Numbered from the stretch's first letter, positions 1 through 8,711 are shown. The stretch is DNA of 43,841 bases from Pseudomonadota bacterium (GCA_021805665.1 JAJZEV010000223.1:1-43841), one strand, 5' to 3'. Notes: generated by a model from the letters alone, not told the origin. Made by a program: numbers and translations.

Positions 1-144
1 GACACCAACCCCGCCCACAACAGCCCAGTCCACCCGGCGCGGCCCGCCGGAACCAACCCCGCACTGGACAAGCCGCCAACCGGCAGCGCATTAGGACCGC
101 GCCGAACGTCCGATACGGTGTCCAGGAGCCCGACGCGTAAGACC
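1..144. other. secD upstream segment, no gene resolved
   Basis: This proline- and alanine-rich stretch precedes secD. In many bacteria yajC lies here, and this could be the 3' end of such a gene. One plus-strand frame closes with TAG at 92-94 and another with TAA at 138-140. Neither tail has features I can assign to YajC, so no gene is called. An AGGAG sequence at 124-128 is the only ribosome-binding-like element before secD, and its 16-nt spacing is long. Confidence 0.3.
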
Positions 145-1722
145 ATGATGTATTTCAGCCGTCTGAAGACCACGCTCATCCTGGGCGTCTGTCTGCTTGG
201 CATCCTTCTGGGCGTGCCGAACCTGTTCCCCGCGCCCGCCGCCTGGATCCCCTGGCGCACCGTGCATCTGGGCCTCGACCTGCGCGGCGGCAGCTATCTG
301 CTGCTGGAGGTCGATATGAAGGCCGTCCTGAAAGAACGCCTCGACAGCCTGGCCGACGGCGTTCGCCAGGACCTCCGCACCGCTCGGATTTTCTACCAGA
401 CGCTGGAACCCCAGCCAGACCAGAACCGGGTCCTGCTGCGCCTGCGCGACGCCTCCCAGACAGACACCGCCGTCGCGGCCCTGCGCCCGTTGATCAGCCC
501 CGACGCTTCCACCGGCCAGCCGGACATGGCCATCGGCTCCGACCCCGACGGCACCATCACACTGACCCTGTCCGCCACCGCGCTGGCCGCGAGGGCAAGC
601 GGCGCGGTGGATCAGTCGATCGAGATCGTGCGCCGCCGCATCGACGAAACCGGCGTGGTCGATCCGCAGATCACCCGCCAGGGCCAAAGCCGCATCGTGG
701 TGCAGCTTCCCGGCGTGGGCGATCCGGACCGCATCAAGCAGTTGATCGGCAAGACCGCGCACATGACCTTCCGGCTGGTCGATGAGACAGCCAACGCCAA
801 CGTCGGCGGCCCGCCGCCCCCCGGCGACGACTTCCTGCAGATGCAGGATCAGCCCGGTCAGAAGATCGCCGTCCGCAAGCGCATCGACGTCGATGGCGCC
901 GACCTGACCGACGCCCGCGCCGGCACCAGCCCCGAAACCGGCGATTGGGTGGTGAACTTCACCTTCAACTCCGTCGGCGCCCGCCGGTTCGCCGACATCA
1001 GCCGCGCCAACGTGAACCACCGGTTCGCCATCGTCCTGGATGACAAGGTGATCTCCGCCCCCGTGATCCGCGAGGCCATTACCGGCGGACGCGGCCAGAT
1101 CAGCGGCTCGTTCAACGCCACATCGTCCAACGACCTCGCGGTGCTGCTGCGGGCCGGCGCGCTGCCCGCACCCCTGACCGTGGTGGAACAGCGGTCCGTC
1201 GGGCCGGAACTGGGCGAAGCGAGCATCAAGGCCGGCGCGATCTCCCTGATCGCCGGCTTCCTGTTCGTCATCGTGTTCATGGGGGTGTTCTACGGCCTGT
1301 TCGGCTGGTTCGCGAACCTGGCGCTGGTCATCAACCTGATCCTCATGCTCGGTATCATGTCGCTGCTGCAGGCGACGCTGACACTGCCGGGCATGGCAGG
1401 CATCCTGCTGACCCTGGGCATGGCCGTCGATGCCAACATCCTGATCAACGAGCGTATCCGCGAGGAACAGAAGCTCGGCCGTCCCCCGCTGGCGGCGCTG
1501 GAGCACGGGTTCTCGCGCGCCTACAGCACCATCTTCGACAGCAATGCCACCGCGTTCCTGGCGCACGTCATGCTGTTCGTGTTCGGGTCCGGGCCGGTGA
1601 AGGGCTTCGCCGTGACCATCACGGTGGGTATCGCCACGTCGCTGTTCACCGCCTGGATGCTGACCCGGCTTCTGGTGTCCCGCTGGTATATCGCCACGCG
1701 GCCGAAACTGCTGCCGGTCTAA
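145..1722 (+). CDS. secD: Protein translocase subunit SecD
   Basis: SecD is the larger half of the SecDF membrane complex, which uses the proton-motive force to help pull preproteins out of the SecYEG channel on the periplasmic side. The 525-residue product starts with a transmembrane helix (about residues 8-27). The LGLDLRGG motif (42-49) and a large periplasmic domain follow, then five helices from about residue 365 onward, with the GMAVDANILINERIREE segment in the membrane half. ATG 145 is chosen because the protein then begins MMYFSRLKTT, as SecD proteins typically do. An in-frame GTG at 118 would add nine residues of no family character. secF follows after 12 nt. Confidence 0.95.
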   Translation: MMYFSRLKTTLILGVCLLGILLGVPNLFPAPAAWIPWRTVHLGLDLRGGSYLLLEVDMKAVLKERLDSLADGVRQDLRTARIFYQTLEPQPDQNRVLLRLRDASQTDTAVAALRPLISPDASTGQPDMAIGSDPDGTITLTLSATALAARASGAVDQSIEIVRRRIDETGVVDPQITRQGQSRIVVQLPGVGDPDRIKQLIGKTAHMTFRLVDETANANVGGPPPPGDDFLQMQDQPGQKIAVRKRIDVDGADLTDARAGTSPETGDWVVNFTFNSVGARRFADISRANVNHRFAIVLDDKVISAPVIREAITGGRGQISGSFNATSSNDLAVLLRAGALPAPLTVVEQRSVGPELGEASIKAGAISLIAGFLFVIVFMGVFYGLFGWFANLALVINLILMLGIMSLLQATLTLPGMAGILLTLGMAVDANILINERIREEQKLGRPPLAALEHGFSRAYSTIFDSNATAFLAHVMLFVFGSGPVKGFAVTITVGIATSLFTAWMLTRLLVSRWYIATRPKLLPV

Positions 1723-1734
1723 GGGGTGTTCGCC

Positions 1735-2700
1735 ATGTTCATCAAACCGCTCTTTCGTCTGGCGCCGGAAAACACCCGCATCAACTTCATGCGCGGCCGG
1801 TACATGGGCCTGATCGTCTCGGCGATCCTGTCCACCGCCTCGATCGTCATGTTCTTCTACCCCGGCCTGAAAATGGGCATCGACTTCTCCGGCGGCGTGG
1901 TGATGGAGGTCCGGACCCCCGGTCCCGCCGACTTCGCCAGAATCCACGCCGCCCTGGTCGCCGACGGCATCCCGGACCAAGGCGTCCAACGCTTCGGCGA
2001 TGAATCAGAGGTGCTGATCCGCCTCGGTGCCCAGCCATCGGAACAAAGCACCCAGCAGGCGGTCGCACGCGTCCGCGCGGCGCTGGAAAAAGCCGTGCCG
2101 GGCACCACGATCCAGCGCACCGACGCGGTCGGCGCCAGCGTCTCGGCGGAGCTGTTTCGTAACGGTCTCGCGGCGCTCGGTGTCAGCCTGCTGATGATCC
2201 TGGTCTATATCTGGTTCCGCTTCGAATGGCAGTTCGCTGTCGGCGCCGTGGTGACGCTGGTGCTGGACATCACCAAGGCCATCGGCTTCCTGGCACTGAC
2301 CCGCATCGAGTTCGATCTGGTGATGGTCGCCGCCATCCTGACCATCCTGGGCTATTCGACCAACGACAAGGTCGTGGTCTATGACCGGGTGCGTGAAAAC
2401 CTGCGCAAATACAAGTCGATGCCACTGCGTGAACTGATCGACCTGTCGATCAACGAAACGCTGAACCGCACACTCGGCACGTCGATGACGGTGTTCCTGG
2501 CCAGCCTGCCGCTGGCGCTGTTCGGCGGTGAATCGATCTCGGGCTTCGCCTGGGTGATGCTGTTCGGCATCGTGGTCGGCACCTCCTCGTCGATCTTCAT
2601 CGCCGCGCCGATCCTGCTGTTCCTCGGCGAACACCGCCTGCGCCGGGATGCCGCCGCGCCAGCGCCGCCAGCCAAGACCGCCGCGGCCCCGCCACGGTGA
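1735..2700 (+). CDS. secF: Protein translocase subunit SecF
   Basis: SecF is the partner of SecD in the SecDF export motor of the inner membrane. The 321-residue protein has an N-terminal helix, the GIDFSGG motif near residue 50, a short periplasmic domain and five further helices, matching the usual SecF size and layout. ATG 1735 is preferred over the in-frame GTG at 1726 because AAGGGG at 1721-1726 lies 8 nt upstream as a Shine-Dalgarno sequence. The C terminus is a short Ala/Pro-rich tail. The stop codon overlaps the start of the next gene (GTGA), so the two are probably translationally coupled. Confidence 0.95.
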   Translation: MFIKPLFRLAPENTRINFMRGRYMGLIVSAILSTASIVMFFYPGLKMGIDFSGGVVMEVRTPGPADFARIHAALVADGIPDQGVQRFGDESEVLIRLGAQPSEQSTQQAVARVRAALEKAVPGTTIQRTDAVGASVSAELFRNGLAALGVSLLMILVYIWFRFEWQFAVGAVVTLVLDITKAIGFLALTRIEFDLVMVAAILTILGYSTNDKVVVYDRVRENLRKYKSMPLRELIDLSINETLNRTLGTSMTVFLASLPLALFGGESISGFAWVMLFGIVVGTSSSIFIAAPILLFLGEHRLRRDAAAPAPPAKTAAAPPR

Positions 2701-3686
2701 ACCCGGGGCGCCGGGGCCTGCTGACGGGCGCCTCCGCGATCGCCGCCCTGGCGATCGTGCCCCGGGTGCGCGCCGTCCAGCCGGCGCGGCCAAGGCGGCA
2801 TCTGACCGTTCTGCTGGGGCTGCGAGCCGGTTCGGTGCTGGACAAGGCAGCGCGCGCTTTCTTCGATGTGCTGGCTCCGCTCTTGCCGGGAACCGACATC
2901 GCCCTGACCAACCTGCCCGGCGACGCCGGCCGCACCATGCTGGCGGCCCTGGGCGACGCGGCGGCGGACGGTTCGGTCGCCGGCTGGGTCATGACCCCTA
3001 CCCTGCCCGCGCGCATAATCGATCGCGAGGAGCCCGCGCTCGGTCAACGCATCCGTCTGCTGGGCCAGATCGAGCGGGAGCCGGTGGTCTTCGTCTCGCC
3101 GTCCAACGATCCGGCCACGACCATCCAGGACATTATCCAGCGCGCCGCCGACGATGCCGACGCGGTGCCGCTGGGAACGCCGCCCGCCGGCAGTCCGCCG
3201 CATCTGGCGGCGCTGCGGCTGCAAGGGCTGGCACAAACCCAGTTGAACATCGTCACGTTTCCGTCCTCCGCCGCGGCGCTGCAGGCGGTGTTGGACGGCA
3301 ACGTGTCGGCGGCGGCGCTGGGGCTGGCGGATGCCATCGGCCCGCTGCGCGACGGCACCCTGGGCGCGATCGGCATCGCCGCCCGACGGCGCTTCGGGCT
3401 GCTGCCGGATACCCCCGTGCTGGACGAAGGCGGGATTCCGCTGTCGGCGTTCGTGCGCTGCGGAGTCGCCGTGCCCGTGGACACGCCGGCCGACATCGCC
3501 GCCCCCCTGATCGGGGCGTTGAAGGCGGCAGCCAACGACGATGCGTTCCGCCAGCAGGCCGAAGCCAGCGGCTTCTACGCCACATGGGCCGATGGGGCCG
3601 ACTGGACGCAGCTAATGCAGACCGAACAGGCAACGCTGACAGCCTTGTGGCACACCAATCCCTGGCTGTCGTCGTCCGGCGGCTGA
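2697..3686 (+). CDS. Bug/TctC-family tripartite tricarboxylate-type periplasmic binding protein
   Basis: This 329-residue protein resembles TctC/Bug solute receptors, which bind carboxylates or other small acids in the periplasm and normally serve a TctAB permease. It begins with a short twin-arginine-like signal (RRGLLTG at residues 5-11, possible cleavage near residue 26). The body shows Bug-like features: a repeated Gly/Asn loop near NLPGDAGRTM, the phrase VFVSPSNDP, and a C-terminal region with VPVDTPADIAAPLIGALK. No TctA or TctB gene is nearby, so it may work with a permease elsewhere or as a sensor. Its GTG start overlaps the secF stop by 4 nt, an unusual partner for secDF. The ligand cannot be deduced. 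Confidence 0.75.
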   Translation: MNPGRRGLLTGASAIAALAIVPRVRAVQPARPRRHLTVLLGLRAGSVLDKAARAFFDVLAPLLPGTDIALTNLPGDAGRTMLAALGDAAADGSVAGWVMTPTLPARIIDREEPALGQRIRLLGQIEREPVVFVSPSNDPATTIQDIIQRAADDADAVPLGTPPAGSPPHLAALRLQGLAQTQLNIVTFPSSAAALQAVLDGNVSAAALGLADAIGPLRDGTLGAIGIAARRRFGLLPDTPVLDEGGIPLSAFVRCGVAVPVDTPADIAAPLIGALKAAANDDAFRQQAEASGFYATWADGADWTQLMQTEQATLTALWHTNPWLSSSGG

Positions 3687-3762
3687 ATCCGCCCCTGCCG
3701 AACCCGGCGGTCCGTGCTAAAGCGGTGCGGACGCGAATCGCGCACCTACAGGAGGAAATCCC

Positions 3763-4758
3763 ATGGCAAACAGGACAAACCCCCAGGCGGAAGCAATGAC
3801 CGACCGCAACCTGGCGCTGGAACTGGTCCGCGTGACCGAAGCCGCCGCGCTGGCTGCGTCCCACTGGATCGGTCTGGGCAAGAAGAACGACGCCGACGGC
3901 GCCGCCGTCGAGGCGATGCGCAAGGCGTTCGACGCGGTCGCGATCGACGGCACCGTGGTCATCGGCGAAGGCGAGATGGACGAAGCCCCGATGCTGTATA
4001 TCGGCGAGAAAGTGGGCTGCGGCGGCCCGAAAATGGATATCGCCGTCGATCCGCTGGAAGGCACCACCCTGACCGCCAAGGCCGGTCCGAACGCCCTGGC
4101 CACCATAGCCCTGGCCGAACATGGCAACTTCCTGCACGCGCCCGACATCTACATGGACAAGATCGCCGTCGGCGGCGGCCTGCCGGAAGGCGTCATCAAC
4201 CTGGACGACTCGGTCGCCAGCAATCTTCGCAACCTCGCACGGGCCAAGAAGTGTGCGATCTCCGACCTGACCGCCTGCATCCTGGACCGCGACCGGCACA
4301 AAGAGCTGATCGCGCATTGCCGGGAAGCCGGCGCCCGCATCATGCTGATCAGCGACGGCGACGTGGCCGGCGTGATCGCCACGGCGATGCCCGATGCCGA
4401 TATCGACATCTACCTCGGCTCCGGCGGCGCGCCAGAGGGCGTGCTGTCCGCGGCGGCATTGCGCTGCGTCGGCGGCCAGATGCAAGGCCGGCTGATGTAT
4501 GAGTCCGACGACCAGATCGAGCGTGTGCGCTCCATGGGCCATGCCGACCCGCGCCGCTGCTTCTCCGTCGGGGAAATGGCCAAGGGCGACGTGATGTTCG
4601 CCGCCACCGGCGTGACCAACGGCGCAATGCTGCGCGGCGTGCGCCGCCGGCCAGGGTTGGCGACCACCCATTCGATCGTGATGCGCAGCCACTCCGGCAC
4701 GGTCCGGTTTATCGAGGCGCACCACAACTTCGTGCAGAAAACCTGGACCCCGACCTGA
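3763..4758 (+). CDS. glpX: Class II fructose-1,6-bisphosphatase GlpX
   Basis: GlpX hydrolyses fructose 1,6-bisphosphate to fructose 6-phosphate in gluconeogenesis; some alphaproteobacterial homologues also act on sedoheptulose bisphosphate. The 331-residue protein shows the lithium-sensitive phosphatase motifs GEGEMDEAP (68-76) and DPLEGT (96-101), which bind metal and phosphate, and the later segment GSGGAPEGV typical of class II enzymes. A strong Shine-Dalgarno sequence (AGGAGG, ending about 8 nt before the ATG) supports the start. A gluconeogenic enzyme fits a genome that grows on glycerol, although this gene is about 3 kb from the glp operon and separated from it by recJ and a tRNA gene. 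Confidence 0.93.
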   Translation: MANRTNPQAEAMTDRNLALELVRVTEAAALAASHWIGLGKKNDADGAAVEAMRKAFDAVAIDGTVVIGEGEMDEAPMLYIGEKVGCGGPKMDIAVDPLEGTTLTAKAGPNALATIALAEHGNFLHAPDIYMDKIAVGGGLPEGVINLDDSVASNLRNLARAKKCAISDLTACILDRDRHKELIAHCREAGARIMLISDGDVAGVIATAMPDADIDIYLGSGGAPEGVLSAAALRCVGGQMQGRLMYESDDQIERVRSMGHADPRRCFSVGEMAKGDVMFAATGVTNGAMLRGVRRRPGLATTHSIVMRSHSGTVRFIEAHHNFVQKTWTPT

Positions 4759-4765
4759 TGCGCCA

Positions 4766-6565
4766 ATGCCGGCACCCGGTATGCTGACCGCGTCCCCCGG
4801 CACGGTTCTGGGCGTGACCCAAAGCCTGTCCGGCCGGCGGTGGTTGTGGCGAACCGGGGAGGAGCGGGTCGCGGCGGCGATTGCCCAGAAACTGGCCCTG
4901 CCGGAGATCGTCGGCCGGCTGTTGGCCGCGCGGGGCATCGGCATCGATGCCGCCGCCGATTTCCTGGAGCCCACGCTGCGGGTGCTGTTGCCGGACCCGT
5001 CAGCCATGACGGACATGGACATCGCCGCCGACCGGTTGGCCGATGCGGTGCGGCGCGGTGAGACCGTGGCGGTGTTCGGCGACTACGATGTGGATGGCGC
5101 CTGCAGCGCGGCGTTGATGGTCGGCTTCCTCCGTGCGCTTGGCTGCACCGTGCATCACCATGTGCCAGACCGGATCAAAGAGGGCTACGGTCCCAACGCA
5201 CCGGCCTTGGCGGCGCTGGCCGACCGGGGCGCCACGCTGATCGTCTGCGTCGATTGCGGCACCGCCGCCGCCGCCGCGCTGGCCGCCGTCGCCGGACGGG
5301 CGGACGCGATTGTCCTGGATCATCACAAGGCGGAAGGCCCGCCACCGTCCATCCTGGCGACCGTCAATCCCAACCGCCTGGACGACCGTTCGGGCCTGAA
5401 CAATCTGTGCGCCGCCGGGGTGGCGTTCCTGACCGCCATCGCGACGGTCCGCGCCTTGCGCCGCCAGGGCTTCTTCGCCGGCCGGCCGGAACCAGACCTG
5501 ATGGGGCTGCTGGACCTGGTGGCGCTGGCGACGGTGTGCGACGTCATGCCGCTGACCGGCGTCAACCGCGCCTTTGTCTGCCAGGGCCTGAAAGTCATGG
5601 GCCGGCGTTCACGGCCCGGGATCGCGGCCCTGCTGGATGTGACGCAGGCGCGCGACAAACTGAACGCCGCCACCTGCGGCTTTGCCCTTGGGCCGAGGAT
5701 CAATGCCGGCGGACGGATCAGCGAGGCCGACATGGGGCTGCGGCTGCTGCTAGCCAACGATCGCGTCGAGGCACTGACCCTGGCCGAGAGGCTGGAAGCG
5801 GTGAACCGCACCCGCCAGGACGTGGAGGCCGGGATCATGGATGCCGCCATGCTGGCCGCCGAAGCCCAGGCCGCGGCCGGCCACGCCGCGATTCTGGTCA
5901 CCGGCGAAGGCTGGCACCCCGGCGTCGTCGGCATCGTCGCCGGGCGGATCAAAGAGCGTTTCAACCGGCCCGCCTGTGTCGCCGGCTTCGCCGACGGTAT
6001 CGGCAAAGGCTCCGGCAGGTCGGTTCCCGGCGTGGACCTCGGCGCGGCGGTGATCGCGGCCCGGCAGGATGGACTGCTGGTCACGGGTGGCGGGCATGCG
6101 ATGGCAGCCGGGTTCTCATTGCGCGCGGAGCAGACGGCGGCGTTCCACAAATTCCTGGATCAGCGGCTGGAAGCAGCCCTGGCGATGCCAAGCGCCGCCG
6201 ATCTGGTCATCGAAGGCACCATGGCGGTGTCGGGGGCGACGACCGAGGTGGCGCGGCATCTGGAACGGCTGGCACCGTTCGGGGCGGGCAACGAGGAACC
6301 GACCCTGGTGCTGCACCGAGCCCGGGTGGTGCGGGCGGATCGGGTGGGGCGCGAGGCCGGGTCGATTCGCGCCTTCGTGGAGGGCGAAGGCGGCGGCCCA
6401 AGGCTGAAGACGATGATGTTCCGCGCACGGGAAGGCGCGATGGCGGATGCGCTGCTGGCGGGACGCGAGGGCGTTTTGCTGCATCTGGCCGGCCATTTGC
6501 GGGCCGAGGAATGGAACGGATCGGTAAGCCCCGGTTTCATTCTAACGGACGCGGCATTGGCATGA
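4766..6565 (+). CDS. recJ: Single-stranded-DNA-specific exonuclease RecJ
   Basis: RecJ degrades single-stranded DNA 5' to 3' in recombination and mismatch and base-excision repair. The 599-residue protein carries the DHH-superfamily motifs GDYDVDG (105-111), the acidic CVDCG segment (161-165) and DHH (185-187). Further on it has GPRINAGGR and the DHHA1-type GGGHAMAAGFS segment, all in the expected order. Length is normal for the family. The start is uncertain: ATG 4766 and ATG 4781 are both in frame and neither has a clear Shine-Dalgarno sequence. The gene starts 7 nt after glpX and is probably co-transcribed with it. Confidence 0.94.
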   Translation: MPAPGMLTASPGTVLGVTQSLSGRRWLWRTGEERVAAAIAQKLALPEIVGRLLAARGIGIDAAADFLEPTLRVLLPDPSAMTDMDIAADRLADAVRRGETVAVFGDYDVDGACSAALMVGFLRALGCTVHHHVPDRIKEGYGPNAPALAALADRGATLIVCVDCGTAAAAALAAVAGRADAIVLDHHKAEGPPPSILATVNPNRLDDRSGLNNLCAAGVAFLTAIATVRALRRQGFFAGRPEPDLMGLLDLVALATVCDVMPLTGVNRAFVCQGLKVMGRRSRPGIAALLDVTQARDKLNAATCGFALGPRINAGGRISEADMGLRLLLANDRVEALTLAERLEAVNRTRQDVEAGIMDAAMLAAEAQAAAGHAAILVTGEGWHPGVVGIVAGRIKERFNRPACVAGFADGIGKGSGRSVPGVDLGAAVIAARQDGLLVTGGGHAMAAGFSLRAEQTAAFHKFLDQRLEAALAMPSAADLVIEGTMAVSGATTEVARHLERLAPFGAGNEEPTLVLHRARVVRADRVGREAGSIRAFVEGEGGGPRLKTMMFRAREGAMADALLAGREGVLLHLAGHLRAEEWNGSVSPGFILTDAALA

Positions 6566-6602
6566 TCGGCGGGGCGAACAAGAAGGCTTGACCGGCGCTG
6601 GC

Positions 6603-6626
6603 GTGTCGGCTACCCACCGCCGACAC
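6603..6626 (+). repeat. Hairpin after recJ
   Basis: GTGTCGG (6603-6609) and CCGACAC (6620-6626) form a 7-bp stem with a 10-nt loop, 37 nt after the recJ stop. There is no T-tract, so it is not a classical terminator, but it may mark the 3' end of recJ mRNA or a processing point before the tRNA. Confidence 0.4.
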
Positions 6627-6653
6627 GATGGTCACGCCATCGCTGTCCGGCCT

Positions 6654-6729
6654 GTCCCGTTCGTCTAGAGGCCCAGGACACCGCCCTTTCACGGCGGTAA
6701 CACGAGTTCGAATCTCGTACGGGACGCCA
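6654..6729 (+). tRNA. tRNA-Glu (anticodon UUC)
   Basis: The 76-nt sequence folds as a complete cloverleaf. The acceptor stem is GTCCCGT with ACGGGAC, followed by discriminator G and an encoded CCA (6727-6729). The anticodon stem is CCGCC/GGCGG around loop CTTTCAC, giving anticodon TTC at 6688-6690. The T arm is ACGAG-TTCGAAT-CTCGT. No second copy of the 3' end was seen in the window, so there is no sign that this tRNA bounds an integrated element here. Confidence 0.96.
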
Positions 6730-6847
6730 AACCTGCTCCGTAGCATGTCCGCGTAGCCGACACCCTTCCTCCGCTGCCTGGAATGCGGGTCCGCTGTCAA
6801 CGCCGCCCAGAATTGCAACCGACATCGACTGGTGCCGATGTCGGGCC

Positions 6848-7051
6848 ATGTCGGACTTGCCGCGAACCGTCGTTGCCACGGACGCGGAAGCGCTGAAACT
6901 CATCGATCGCCACGCGTTGTTGGGGCGCGGCGCCGGATATATCGATATCCCTTTGCTCGCTGCGGTACGGATGACGGCAGGCGCGGAACTCTGGAGGCGC
7001 GACAAGCGCCAGCATGGCGTCGCCGCTCAACCGGGTCTGGCGAAAGCTCTT
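6848..7051 (+). pseudogene. C-terminal remnant of a PIN-domain (VapC-type) toxin gene
   Basis: The reading frame gives about 68 residues resembling the last half of VapC ribonuclease toxins: an EALKLIDRHALLGRGAGYID segment, then LLAAVRMTAGAELW and RDKR. The conserved acidic residues of the C-terminal half are present (Asp in GYID, Asp in RDKR). The N-terminal half with the first catalytic Asp is absent, and the upstream frame shows no PIN sequence. There is no antitoxin gene. The frame then runs to 7168 with unrelated residues. I read it as a decayed fragment of a toxin-antitoxin locus left beside the tRNA gene. The rest of 6730-7226 holds no other gene I can support. Confidence 0.6.
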
Positions 7052-7226
7052 CCGCCGCACCGCGTATCATCGGGCCATAGCGCAGGTATAATGCTCCTCA
7101 TCATCGGCCCCGGGACATCCATTCAAGCGCGCCGCTTTCGTCCGATCCCCTGCAAAGTCAGGGATTGACAGCCAGCAAACAATCCGGCTCCGTTGCCGCA
7201 CTTTCGGAATCGGGTGGAAAACGAAC

Positions 7227-7871
7227 ATGGCGCGCATCGAAATCGCGGTGAAGGGTCTGTTCGCAACCCCGGTTGCCGCGGTCGAAGTGCCCGGCGCGGA
7301 TAAATTGAATGCAGAGCTGCAAAAACTCATCCTCGAACGCCGCGATCGGTCGCCCGGCGTTCAGGCGTCCAATTCCGGCGGATGGCACTCCGATCGGGAA
7401 ATCGCCGTCTGGGGCGCCGCGCCGATCGCCGCGATACTGGACGTCGCCAAGGGCGTCGCGAACCAAATGACCGCCGATCGCAACGGTAAACCGGTGCATC
7501 CGGTCTGGACCATGCAAGCCTGGGCCAACGTCAACGGCTCCGGCGACGGCAACATCTGCCACTATCACCCCGGTTCGTTCTGGTCCGGCACCTATTACGT
7601 CGCGGATGGCGGCTGTGCCGGTGACCCCGCCCTGGGCGGCGAGTTCGAAATGCTGGACCCGCGCGGCCCCGGCCCCGGCATGTATGCCCCGGCACTGAAA
7701 TTTGCCGGCGAAGACGGCAACTCGGTCGGCAGCGCCGAAACGATCCGCCCGCGCGCGGGCCTGATGCTGCTGTTCCCGTCATGGCTGTACCACCAGGTCA
7801 GGCCCTATCGCGGCACCGGCCTGCGCATATCGATCGCCTTCAACCTCGGGATCGCCACCCGCGATGCCTGA
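7227..7871 (+). CDS. Putative 2OG-Fe(II) oxygenase, TIGR02466-like
   Basis: The 214-residue protein resembles the TIGR02466 family of putative 2-oxoglutarate/Fe(II) dioxygenases, whose substrates are unknown. Visible hallmarks are HYHPGSFWSGTYYV (from H112), with H112/H114 as possible iron ligands, then YHQV (H189) and the RGTGLRISIAFN strand with R200 as a candidate 2-oxoglutarate anchor. That is a jelly-roll layout with a distal His. A perfect TTGACA lies at 7165-7170, but no good -10 box follows it. The stop overlaps the first possible glpR start by 8 nt, so the gene may be transcribed with glpR. A link to glycerol use is suggested only by position. Confidence 0.7.
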   Translation: MARIEIAVKGLFATPVAAVEVPGADKLNAELQKLILERRDRSPGVQASNSGGWHSDREIAVWGAAPIAAILDVAKGVANQMTADRNGKPVHPVWTMQAWANVNGSGDGNICHYHPGSFWSGTYYVADGGCAGDPALGGEFEMLDPRGPGPGMYAPALKFAGEDGNSVGSAETIRPRAGLMLLFPSWLYHQVRPYRGTGLRISIAFNLGIATRDA

Positions 7872-8685
7872 TTCGATGGACGATCACGCCCAGCATCTCT
7901 CCCGGCGGCAGAACGAAATCGTCGCACTCCTGCGCAAGGCCGGACGCGCAACGGTCGAAGAACTGGCCGCGCAGTTCGAGGTCACGCCCCAAACCATCCG
8001 CCGCGACCTGAACGAAATGAGCGACGCCCGCGTCGTCACCCGGGTGCATGGCGGCGCCATAGTTGCCTCCAGCGTGGAAAATCTGGCCTACGACGCCCGC
8101 AAACTCGTCGCCCAGCACCACAAGCGCCTGATTGGCGAGGCCACCGCCCGGTTGATCCCCGACAATTCGTCGTTGTTCGTCAACATCGGCACCACCACCG
8201 AGGAAGTCGCCCGCGCCCTCGCCGCGCGTTCGGGATTGCTGGTCATCACGAACAATCTGAACGTCGCCAACGAACTTTACCGCAACCGCGGTATCGATGT
8301 GATCATAACCGGCGGCAGCGTACGGTCCACCGACGGCGGGATCGTGGGCGCCACGACGGTCGATCTGATCCGTCAGTTCCGCGTCGATACCGCCGTGATC
8401 GGCATTTCTGCCATCGATGAGGACGGCACGCTGCTCGATTTCGATGTGCGGGAAGTTCATGTCTCCCGAGCGATCATCGAGAACGCCCGGCGGGTGATCC
8501 TGGTGACGGACAGCAGTAAATTCGCCCGTTCCGCGCCGGCCCGGCTGGCGACACTGGCGGACATCGACATTCTGGTGACCGACCGGCTGCCGTCTGCCGC
8601 GACCGCCGCGCTGTGCCGCGCGCACGAAGTGGAGGTGGTGGAAGCCGGCGGCCCGCGGGAAGGCGATCTGTCAGGGCTGGAGTAA
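7864..8685 (+). CDS. glpR: DeoR-family transcriptional repressor GlpR
   Basis: GlpR-type repressors of the DeoR family bind DNA in the absence of a phosphorylated effector, usually glycerol-3-phosphate, and control glycerol genes. The 273-residue protein has an N-terminal winged helix-turn-helix (about residues 15-65, with VEELAAQFEVTPQTIRRDLN). The C-terminal sensor domain carries the family's INIGTTTEEVA-like phosphate-binding loop (here FVNIGTTTEEVA) and an ITGGSVR segment. ATG 7864 would overlap the oxygenase gene; ATG 7876 would not, and both are possible. The position directly upstream of glpD makes the glp operon its likely target. Confidence 0.88.
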   Translation: MPDSMDDHAQHLSRRQNEIVALLRKAGRATVEELAAQFEVTPQTIRRDLNEMSDARVVTRVHGGAIVASSVENLAYDARKLVAQHHKRLIGEATARLIPDNSSLFVNIGTTTEEVARALAARSGLLVITNNLNVANELYRNRGIDVIITGGSVRSTDGGIVGATTVDLIRQFRVDTAVIGISAIDEDGTLLDFDVREVHVSRAIIENARRVILVTDSSKFARSAPARLATLADIDILVTDRLPSAATAALCRAHEVEVVEAGGPREGDLSGLE

Positions 8686-8711
8686 TTTCGGCCCCGCGTT
8701 CGTTTGGCCGC

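Larger units (their letters stand above)
6603..6763. repeat. 11-bp inverted repeat flanking the tRNA gene
   Basis: GTGTCGGCTAC at 6603-6613 is repeated in exact inverted form, GTAGCCGACAC, at 6753-6763. The two arms bracket the tRNA-Glu gene, 40 nt before and 24 nt after it. The left arm also takes part in the local hairpin 6603-6626, so the two structures compete. Whether this is a processing stem, a trace of an insertion or chance cannot be told from one genome. Confidence 0.45.

Noticed and set aside
91..1989. Minus-strand open frame of over 600 codons opposite secD/secF
   Set aside because: It is rich in His, Gln, Arg and Gly with no domain, and lies exactly opposite two certain genes. 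Long antisense frames like this are normal in GC-rich DNA.
6654..6729. tRNA-Glu as an integration site of a genomic island
   Set aside because: No integrase gene and no second copy of the tRNA 3' end were seen in the window; genes on both sides look native.
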